Of a stretch of DNA of 12,015 nt, positions 6,053 to 12,015 are shown piece by piece. The DNA is from Bordetella parapertussis. Its GTDB lineage: Bacteria; Pseudomonadota; Gammaproteobacteria; Burkholderiales; Burkholderiaceae_B. The first letter of the stretch is position 1; each line of letters opens with the position of its first letter. Where the stretch lies: contig CALQNE010000089.1 in the NCBI GenBank assembly GCA_943331855.1, positions 1 through 12,015 on the forward strand. Direction: 5' to 3'. Both the position numbers and the translations under genes were made by a program. Below the pieces are notes generated by a model, which had not been told where the DNA came from, made no database searches, and saw only the letters and a list, made by a program, of their open reading frames with translations.

Positions 6053-7341
6053 GCGCTGCGTCAACTCTTTTATTGTTACCGGTTATTCCTCGCATCGCTA
6101 TGGCTGCGCGCCTATTGGCTGTGCGCACCTGGCCAGCAGATGAATACACGCGCGTGACGCTTGAGCTAGATAGTGAACTCAAAGCCGAACACTTCACGCT
6201 CGATACGCCTCATCGCATGGTGGTTGATATTCAAGGCATTGACATCAGCCCCGCGCTAAATGAATTGGTTCGCAAGGTGCGGACGGATGACCCCTACATC
6301 AGCAGCTTGCGAGTTGCACAAAATCGTCCGGGCGTTGTGCGCATTGTGTTCGATCTGAAACAAGCCATCTCGCCGCAGGTGTTCACGCTTAAACCCGCAG
6401 GCGACTACAAGTTTAGACTCGTGCTCGACTTCTATCCAAAAGTCGCGCAAGACCCACTGGCAGCGTTGCTCAAAAACAATCCGCAAAAAATCGATGAGGA
6501 TCCGCTCGCGCAGATTCTCGCCGACATTGGTCGAAACCCTAAAGGCACGGCCATGGCAAGTTTGCCTGTGCTGCCTAGTTCAATTGCACCACCCGTCAAC
6601 AGTGGTAATGCCGCGCCCTACAAACTCGAGCGCGGTCGTCGCATGATTACCGTAGCGCTCGATCCGGGTCACGGCGGCGAAGACCCCGGCGCGATTGGCA
6701 AAGGTGGTACCCGAGAAAAAGACGTTGTCCTCGCCATTGCTCAAAGGCTCAAAGCAAAGATTGATGCTACGCCGGGTATGCGCGCTTACCTCACGCGCGA
6801 TGGCGATTACTTTGTACCTTTACATGTCCGTGTTGAAAAAGCTCGGCGCGTGAAAGCGGATTTGTTTGTCTCGATTCATGCAGACGCGTTTATTCGCCCT
6901 ACCGCAGGCGGCAGTTCGGTTTATGTCTTGTCCGACGGTGGGGCCTCTAGCACGGCTGCTCGGTGGCTTGCCGATAAAGAAAACGCAGCGGATTTGATTG
7001 GCGGAATCAATTTGAACGTTCAAGATCCAAAGTTAGCCAGAGTCTTACTGGATCTATCAACGACTGCTCAAATTAAAGACTCAACGAAACTCGCCAATAC
7101 GATGCTCGATGAACTGAAAAACGTCTATCGCCTGCATAAACCTCAAGTTGAACATGCCGGGTTTGCCGTCTTAAAGGCACCCGACATGCCATCAGTCTTG
7201 GTAGAAACAGCCTTCATCAGTAATCCTGACGAAGAACGCATGCTGCGCAATAGCGCAGATCAAGACAAATTTGCAGTCGCGTTACTGGGCGGGATCTCAC
7301 GCTACTTTACGGCCAACCCCCATCTTGCCTCGGTGGGCTGA
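5977..7341 (+). CDS. amiC: N-acetylmuramoyl-L-alanine amidase AmiC
   Basis: This periplasmic zinc amidase cleaves the amide bond between MurNAc and the stem peptide to split septal murein in daughter-cell separation. The chosen ATG (5977), preceded by AAAAGGGG, gives 454 residues. The Tat signal has RRRLLGAAS at 21-29, a hydrophobic stretch, and a probable cleavage after AMA near residue 43. An AMIN domain covers about 44-155. A linker follows, then an Amidase_3 domain from about 223. It carries the zinc ligands His232 (DPGHGG), Glu247 (REKDVV) and His301 (SIHADAF), and the catalytic Glu410 (VLVETAFISN). The long insert at about 325-378 corresponds to the autoinhibitory region that in E. coli AmiC is relieved by NlpD. 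The first 76 nt overlap tsaE in another frame. No ATG lies between this start and the Tat motif, so the overlap is probably genuine. Confidence 0.94.
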   Translation: MAYRFGSNRDDVSSATTALNRRRLLGAASTLLLLPVIPRIAMAARLLAVRTWPADEYTRVTLELDSELKAEHFTLDTPHRMVVDIQGIDISPALNELVRKVRTDDPYISSLRVAQNRPGVVRIVFDLKQAISPQVFTLKPAGDYKFRLVLDFYPKVAQDPLAALLKNNPQKIDEDPLAQILADIGRNPKGTAMASLPVLPSSIAPPVNSGNAAPYKLERGRRMITVALDPGHGGEDPGAIGKGGTREKDVVLAIAQRLKAKIDATPGMRAYLTRDGDYFVPLHVRVEKARRVKADLFVSIHADAFIRPTAGGSSVYVLSDGGASSTAARWLADKENAADLIGGINLNVQDPKLARVLLDLSTTAQIKDSTKLANTMLDELKNVYRLHKPQVEHAGFAVLKAPDMPSVLVETAFISNPDEERMLRNSADQDKFAVALLGGISRYFTANPHLASVG

Positions 7342-7411
7342 GCGCGACTGGCCTAAGAAAGAACGACCGCCCCCAAACTCCCCGAAAGCAGCGCAGGGGC
7401 TCGCAAAGCTC

Positions 7412-7417
7412 TAAAAT
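7412..7417 (+). promoter_or_regulatory. Possible -10 element before mutL
   Basis: TAAAAT lies 27 bp upstream of the mutL start in the 103-bp amiC-mutL gap, the widest gap inside this cluster. No good -35 hexamer sits 16-18 bp upstream (the bases there are about CAGCGC). This is therefore only a weak sign that mutL-miaA may have its own promoter in addition to readthrough from amiC. Confidence 0.2.
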
Positions 7418-7444
7418 GCAGACTTCTCTCTTGTAGCGTCTGCC

Positions 7445-9205
7445 ATGTCGACACATCGCCCGATTTGCCCTCTACCTGATTTATTGATCAGCCAAATCGC
7501 TGCGGGTGAGGTGATTGAGCGCCCAGCATCCGTTCTCAAAGAGCTCGTCGAAAATGCGGTCGACTCAGGCGCGCAAACAATCGAGGTCAGACTTGAGGCC
7601 GGTGGGATTCGCCGTATCGCAGTCATCGACGATGGCCGCGGAATCCCTGCAAACGAACTCGCGTTGGCGCTCACTCGCCATGCCACAAGCAAAATTACTT
7701 CACTGGCAGATCTCGAATCCGTTGATTCAATGGGGTTTCGTGGTGAGGCTTTAGCGTCAATCGCAGCCGTCTCACAGTTAACCATCACCTCGCGTACGCC
7801 TCAAGCCGAACACGCCTATCGCTACGAAACCGGCATGCCCGACCCAATCGCGGCTGCGGGCGCACTTGGCACCACCGTTGAAGTCAAATATCTCTTCGAT
7901 GCAGTACCTGCACGTCGTAAATTTTTACGCGCAGAACCTACTGAGTTTGGCCACTGTATTGACGCAATCGAACGCATCGCCTTAGCGTTTCCTGAAATCG
8001 GCTTTCGGGTCTTTCATAATGATCGCGCTGTACGACAATGGTTACCTGCGTCGGCTTTGCAACGTATTAGCGATGTGCTTGGGTCTGAATTTAACGAGCA
8101 CGGCATTGAAGTTCAGGCGCAAGGCGGCCCGATGTCGATCATGGGTGTCACCACACGCCCGACCGCAGCACGCGCACGTGCTGATCGGCAATTTTTATTT
8201 GTCAATGGACGTCACGTGCGCGATCGCACAGTCTCGCATGCAATTCGAAGTGCCTATGCCGATGTCTTGCACGGTGATCGTCAACCCGCTTTTGTACTCT
8301 TCTTGCAGATTGATCCCGCAGCCGTTGATGTCAACGTACACCCAGCGAAACACGAAGTCAGATTTCGCGACACAGGTGCGGTCCATCGCTTCGTCGCACA
8401 CACGATTACGCAAGCTCTCTCTGGCACGGCTGGTACGCACCAAGTTTCGCAGCCTGATGCGCACGCAATTTACACCAACCCAAGCCCAACTCACACGAGC
8501 GCTACCCAGTGGAACCCGGGTGCGCAGGCTGCGCTCACCTTACGTGAACCAACATTCAACAGTTTTGAACGCACCCAAGACTGGAAGCCGCTCTACCAGC
8601 CTTTGGTTGACGACAATCAGTCGTGGCCCTTAGGACGCGCCCTCGCCCAAGTTCATGGCATTTACATTCTTTCGCAAACTGCCGCGGGGTTAGCCTTGAT
8701 CGATATGCACGCGGCACACGAACGCGTCGTCTATGAGCAACTTAAAACAGCAATCGATGCACAAACATTACCTCAACAAACATTATTAGTTCCCGTTGTG
8801 TTTCGCGTGACAGACAAAGAACTCGCGTTGGTCGAAGAGTGTGCAGAGCAACTTGTCGCATTAGGTTTTGAAATGGCGCCCGCGGGCCCACATGCCATGA
8901 CCTTACGCTCGGTACCCGCCATGCTCGCACGCGGCGACCTCGAAGCACTCGCGCGCGGTGTGCTGCGCGATATTGAGCAAATCGGCGCCAGTCGCTTGCT
9001 GACCGAACAACGCAATACCTTGCTGGCTACGATGGCCTGCCATGGTGCGGTGCGGGCCAACCGTCAACTGACGATCGAAGAGATGAATGCACTCTTGCGC
9101 CAAATGGAGCAAACTGAGCGTGCGGACCAGTGTAATCATGGACGTCCAACCTGGGTTCACTGGAACGTCGCAGATCTTGATAAATTCTTTTTACGTGGAC
9201 AATGA
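7445..9205 (+). CDS. mutL: DNA mismatch repair protein MutL
   Basis: MutL links mismatch recognition by MutS to strand incision and excision. The 586-residue protein begins with the GHKL ATPase: [20 protein letters not shown] (18-37, catalytic Glu33 and Asn37 by alignment with E. coli Glu29 and Asn33), DDGRG (62-66) and GFRGEA (98-103). A variable linker at about 340-390 joins it to the C-terminal dimerisation domain. That domain carries the metal-binding motif [12 protein letters not shown] (420-431), a form of DQHA(X)2E(X)4E, plus ACHGAVR (531-537) and CNHGRP (563-568). MutL is therefore of the endonuclease type found in bacteria without MutH, unlike E. coli MutL. It starts at ATG 7445 and its stop overlaps the miaA start by 4 nt (ATGA), implying translational coupling. 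Confidence 0.96.
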   Translation: MSTHRPICPLPDLLISQIAAGEVIERPASVLKELVENAVDSGAQTIEVRLEAGGIRRIAVIDDGRGIPANELALALTRHATSKITSLADLESVDSMGFRGEALASIAAVSQLTITSRTPQAEHAYRYETGMPDPIAAAGALGTTVEVKYLFDAVPARRKFLRAEPTEFGHCIDAIERIALAFPEIGFRVFHNDRAVRQWLPASALQRISDVLGSEFNEHGIEVQAQGGPMSIMGVTTRPTAARARADRQFLFVNGRHVRDRTVSHAIRSAYADVLHGDRQPAFVLFLQIDPAAVDVNVHPAKHEVRFRDTGAVHRFVAHTITQALSGTAGTHQVSQPDAHAIYTNPSPTHTSATQWNPGAQAALTLREPTFNSFERTQDWKPLYQPLVDDNQSWPLGRALAQVHGIYILSQTAAGLALIDMHAAHERVVYEQLKTAIDAQTLPQQTLLVPVVFRVTDKELALVEECAEQLVALGFEMAPAGPHAMTLRSVPAMLARGDLEALARGVLRDIEQIGASRLLTEQRNTLLATMACHGAVRANRQLTIEEMNALLRQMEQTERADQCNHGRPTWVHWNVADLDKFFLRGQ

Positions 9206-10170
9206 GTTTGCCAACTGAGGCGCCGCTTATTTGCCTGACTGGGCCAACAGCCTCTGGAAAAAGCGCGGTTGCGCGCGCAATCGCGAAACGCTGGCCCGTT
9301 GAAATCATCAATGTTGATTCTGCCACAATCTATCGCGGCATGGATATCGGCACAGCCAAACCCTCTTTTGAAGAGCGGTCTGAAATCACCCATCATTTAC
9401 TCGACATTCGCGATCCTGCTGAGCGCTATTCGGTAGCAGCCTTTAGGCGCGACACCTTACAGTTAGTTCGTGAAATTCGCGCACGTCAGCATTTTCCGTT
9501 GCTGGTTGGGGGCACGATGATGTATTTCAAAGCGCTTCGCGATGGTTTAAATGATCTACCCGCTGCAAATCCAGAAATTCGTCAAGAACTTGAGGCGCGC
9601 GCGACCTTACTTGGCTGGCCAGCGATGCACGCCGAGCTCTCAAGCGTCGATCCAACGACCGCGCAACGGCTCTCACCAAACGATAGTCAACGCATCGCAC
9701 GTGCCCTGGAAATCTGGCGCATTCGAGGCATACCGATGTCCGCCTTAATCGGCGCAACTCAACCCGCTGATGAACCTGTTGCCACAGTCACTGTCAGCCT
9801 CGAACCTCTCGAACGCAGCTTACTGCACCAGCGCATCGCAGAGCGTTTTGAGCAAATGCTTGAGCTTGGACTCGTTCAAGAAGTGCAAAAGCTCTATGCG
9901 CGCGGCGATCTTCACACCGATCTGCCGTCTGTTCGCTGTGTCGGTTATCGACAAATCTGGTCAATGCTAGATGGCGAAATTGATCTGCAACAAGCTACAG
10001 AACAAGCTGTTGCCGCCACGCGTCAGTTAGCCAAGCGCCAAATTACTTGGTTACGCAGCCTGCCTGGACGATATATGATTGATGCTTGCTCACCGCTTTG
10101 CGTTGAACACACGCTAGAAATCGTTGCCCCACTTTTTGACTCGGATAATCACCAAAGATGCATTTCATAA
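9202..10170 (+). CDS. miaA: tRNA dimethylallyltransferase MiaA
   Basis: MiaA transfers a dimethylallyl group from DMAPP to N6 of A37 in tRNAs that read UNN codons, the first step toward ms2i6A. The 322-residue cytoplasmic protein has the P-loop GPTASGKS (14-21), the catalytic and tRNA-binding segment [16 protein letters not shown] (39-54), [10 protein letters not shown] (75-84), [10 protein letters not shown] (103-112) and [10 protein letters not shown] (244-253). The C-terminal [12 protein letters not shown] is also typical. Length is normal. The start ATG overlaps the mutL stop, so the two are coupled, as in many proteobacteria. Its stop is followed after only 28 bp by an unrelated transport gene, with no visible terminator between. 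Confidence 0.96.
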   Translation: MSLPTEAPLICLTGPTASGKSAVARAIAKRWPVEIINVDSATIYRGMDIGTAKPSFEERSEITHHLLDIRDPAERYSVAAFRRDTLQLVREIRARQHFPLLVGGTMMYFKALRDGLNDLPAANPEIRQELEARATLLGWPAMHAELSSVDPTTAQRLSPNDSQRIARALEIWRIRGIPMSALIGATQPADEPVATVTVSLEPLERSLLHQRIAERFEQMLELGLVQEVQKLYARGDLHTDLPSVRCVGYRQIWSMLDGEIDLQQATEQAVAATRQLAKRQITWLRSLPGRYMIDACSPLCVEHTLEIVAPLFDSDNHQRCIS

Positions 10171-10198
10171 CAACCTCCAACCAGAAGAGGAAATTATC

Positions 10199-11182
10199 AT
10201 GTCAAGCTTGCAAACCACTCTCAGTCGCCTCATTGCTCTTTTTATACTCTGGGGGTTGACGTCAAGCGCTTTAGCCCAAAGCTATCCCAGCAAGCCCATT
10301 CGGATTATTAACCCTTGGCCGGCGGGTGGCCCAGCCGATGCAATCGCTCGTCCCGTCATGGAGCGCCTCTCGAAGGCACTGGGGCAACCGATCATCATCG
10401 AAATCAAGTCGGGGGCAAACGGCATGGTCGGAACAGAATACGTCGCGAAAAATGGTACGCCCGACGGCTACGTTCTGCTGTTGTCACATGCAGGGCCCAC
10501 AACAATTAGCCCTGCAGTACAAAAAGAGCTTTCGTATCGCGCTGTCGAAGACTTTGAGCACATCACAATCTTGGCAATGCCTACGATCGTACTCGTCGTC
10601 AAACCAGAGTTGCCGATCAAAAGCGTGCCAGACTTAATCGCGTATGCGCGCAAAAATCCAGGCAAACTTGCCTACGGTTCAACAGGCCTCGGAAGTACGA
10701 CGCACTTGGATGGCGAGCTTTTGGCCATGATGGGTGATGTTAAGTTTTTACACGTTCCGTACAAAGGTGCGATCCCTGTGATGCAAGATCTACTGGGCGG
10801 TCAAATACAGTTTGCCTTCATCGGATACTCTGCTGCAGTCGCATACATCAAGGCGAACACGCTCAGACCAATTGCCATCGGCTCATCGACCCAACGCTCA
10901 CCTGTCTCGCCAGAGTTGCCCGCGGTCCATGAAACTTTTCCCGGTTTTGAAATCAGCTCTTGGTATGGGCTCTCAGCACCTGCGCGCACACCCAAAGAAA
11001 TCGTCTACAAGTTGCAAACCGAGATCGCAAAAATATTAAAAGACCCTGAAGTCATTGCGCAACTCGCAGCGACAGGCTCAGAGCCAGGCGGAATGAGCCC
11101 CGAAGTTTTTGTCAAAAAAATTCAGTTTGACATCATACAAAATACAAAACTTGTTCAGGCAACTGGGATGGAAAAACAATAA
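10199..11182 (+). CDS. Bug-family (TctC-like) tripartite transporter substrate-binding protein
   Basis: This is a 327-residue periplasmic binding protein of the kind that captures small organic acids, either for a TctAB-type membrane permease or as an orphan sensor or receptor. The start ATG has a strong site, AGAGGA, 7 nt upstream. The frame extends further upstream to 10124 but that part overlaps miaA. A Sec signal peptide covers residues 1-26, ending SSALA before QSYPSKPIR. The two family signatures are seen: INPWPAGGPADAIAR (37-51), which binds the ligand carboxylate, and YGSTGLGSTTHLDGELLAMM (159-178) followed by HVPYKGAIPVMQDLLGGQIQ (185-204). No TctA or TctB gene lies in the window. 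The next gene, 12 nt downstream, is a maleate isomerase-like enzyme, so the ligand may be a dicarboxylate or a related acid. That is inference from context only. Confidence 0.92.
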   Translation: MSSLQTTLSRLIALFILWGLTSSALAQSYPSKPIRIINPWPAGGPADAIARPVMERLSKALGQPIIIEIKSGANGMVGTEYVAKNGTPDGYVLLLSHAGPTTISPAVQKELSYRAVEDFEHITILAMPTIVLVVKPELPIKSVPDLIAYARKNPGKLAYGSTGLGSTTHLDGELLAMMGDVKFLHVPYKGAIPVMQDLLGGQIQFAFIGYSAAVAYIKANTLRPIAIGSSTQRSPVSPELPAVHETFPGFEISSWYGLSAPARTPKEIVYKLQTEIAKILKDPEVIAQLAATGSEPGGMSPEVFVKKIQFDIIQNTKLVQATGMEKQ

Positions 11183-11194
11183 GGGAGGTTTGAA

Positions 11195-11917
11195 ATGACA
11201 ACAGATTTTTATGGAAGCAGGCTACGCATCGGCATGATTCTGGCTTCAAAAAACACTGTCGCCGAGCCCGATGTGAACGCCATGTTGCCCAACGGCGTTT
11301 CGATACATACCACCCGCCTACACCTCGTAGATACGAATCCAGCTGCCTTGCAAAAAATGACAAATGACGCAGAGCAGGCAGCTGCCTTGCTCGCCTCGGC
11401 CGAGGTCGATCTCATTGTGTTTCATTGCACAGCCGCCTCGACGATCGACCCAGAGATGGGACAGAAGATTGCGCAACGGATTCAACGCAGCACCGGGATC
11501 GCGTCAACTGCGACCTCAGAGGCATTAATAGATGCGCTGAACACCCTAGGTGCAAAAAAAATAGTAATGCTTTCTCCGTATCCACAAGCAGTCAACGATG
11601 CTGAGGTCACTTTTTTCTCGCATTATGGCATTCAAGTCCTTCACGAGGTTGGCTACATCCCAGCTAAAGGACTTGGATCACCCAGCGCCCAACCCGATGA
11701 ATGGCAACGCAGAGCCATGACCTTAAAAAATCCTGATGCTGACGCCTACTTTTTAAGCTGTACCAATATTCGTGTCATTTCCATCATCGATGCGCTCGAG
11801 AAGGACATCCACGCACCTGTCATTTCGAGTAATCAAGCCATGCTTTGGCATTGTTTGCGCAAGGGTGGCATCGAAGATGCCATACCTAATTATGGCAAAC
11901 TACTTCGATCACACTGA
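11195..11917 (+). CDS. Maleate isomerase/Asp-Glu racemase superfamily enzyme
   Basis: The 240-residue cytoplasmic protein belongs to the group containing maleate cis-trans isomerase, arylmalonate decarboxylase and Asp/Glu/hydantoin racemases. Both catalytic cysteines of the two-base mechanism are present: Cys78 in IVFHCTAAS and Cys189 in FLSCTNIRV. Their spacing is close to the Cys76/Cys194 pair of characterised maleate isomerase. The N-terminal ASKNTVAEPDVNAMLP (17-32) has the conserved Asn and the ExD/ExE-type segment, and SSNQAMLWHCLR (211-222) is the usual C-terminal motif. Arylmalonate decarboxylase keeps only one of the cysteines, so isomerase or racemase activity is more likely than decarboxylation. 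The substrate is not determined. The ribosome binding site GGGAGG lies 7 nt before the ATG. The gene follows the binding protein by 12 nt and is surely co-transcribed with it. Confidence 0.85.
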   Translation: MTTDFYGSRLRIGMILASKNTVAEPDVNAMLPNGVSIHTTRLHLVDTNPAALQKMTNDAEQAAALLASAEVDLIVFHCTAASTIDPEMGQKIAQRIQRSTGIASTATSEALIDALNTLGAKKIVMLSPYPQAVNDAEVTFFSHYGIQVLHEVGYIPAKGLGSPSAQPDEWQRRAMTLKNPDADAYFLSCTNIRVISIIDALEKDIHAPVISSNQAMLWHCLRKGGIEDAIPNYGKLLRSH

Positions 11918-11979
11918 CAGACGCCCTTCGCCAAAAGCACTTTCGAAGACCACGTTAAAACAAAAATAAGGACTCTAAA

Positions 11980-12015
11980 ATGATGATAAAGCAAAAACTG
12001 TCGAAGCTAAGGTCA
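11980..12015 (+). CDS. Start of a further gene in the transport/isomerase operon (partial)
   Basis: A frame opens at ATGATG (11980-11985) and reads MMIKQKLSKLRS to the window edge with no stop. AAGGA lies about 9 nt upstream of the first ATG. The lysine-rich start resembles the n-region of a signal peptide, so a second binding protein is possible, but the product cannot be identified. It begins 62 nt after the isomerase stop on the same strand. Confidence 0.5.
   Translation, partial: MMIKQKLSKLRS

Noticed and set aside
7375..7402. Possible terminator after amiC (CCCC and GGGG arms)
   Set aside because: Only about four base pairs match and no T-run follows, so it would not be a stable terminator.
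8019..8633. 204-codon open frame on the plus strand inside mutL
   Set aside because: It lies in another frame fully within MutL, its translation has no recognisable domain, and the MutL frame has continuous family motifs across it.
1..12015. CRISPR arrays, insertion sequences or phage genes
   Set aside because: No regularly spaced direct repeats, transposase motifs or phage structural proteins are visible on either strand.

Overview
The window is bacterial chromosome. It most likely comes from a betaproteobacterium of the order Burkholderiales, with an Alcaligenaceae/Bordetella-like gene content. This is inferred from gene content and protein motifs, not from a database search. The main pointers are the run tsaE-amiC-mutL-miaA, a Tat-exported AmiC, an endonuclease-type MutL, an AddB-like exonuclease next to the start of its probable helicase partner, and a Bug/TctC-type periplasmic binding protein (a family strongly expanded in this group). 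Base composition is moderate and fairly even across the window.

Left part (1-4110, all minus strand). Read in transcription order, there is an MFS transporter, a 49-residue single-helix membrane ORF, an AddB/RecB-type nuclease-inactivated helicase gene, and the first codons of what is probably its UvrD/AddA-type partner, which runs off the left edge. The AddB-like gene is cut by one in-frame TGA codon (1237-1239). The two halves are in the same frame, directly contiguous, and together have the length and motif order of one intact protein. A 19-bp perfect palindrome lies just upstream of the transporter and looks like an operator.

Middle (4111-5344, minus strand). There is a complete tRNA-Arg(CCT) gene with encoded CCA, a strong hairpin in its 5' leader, and xerD, the housekeeping chromosome-dimer resolvase. 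A 138-bp divergent intergenic region separates xerD from the plus-strand genes.

Right part (5483-10170, plus strand). This is a tightly packed housekeeping cluster: tsaE (tRNA t6A modification), amiC (septal murein amidase, overlapping tsaE by 76 nt), mutL (mismatch repair) and miaA (tRNA i6A37 modification, overlapping mutL by 4 nt).

Right edge (10199-12015, plus strand). Only 28 bp after miaA the content changes to metabolic genes: a Bug-family substrate-binding protein, a two-cysteine maleate isomerase/Asp-Glu racemase superfamily enzyme, and the start of another gene with a good ribosome binding site. This looks like the beginning of a catabolic operon for a small organic acid. I see no clearly new multi-gene system. 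The points most worth checking are the interrupted AddB gene, the small in-frame membrane ORF before it, the two inverted repeats around the tRNA, and the uncharacterised isomerase/binding-protein pair.
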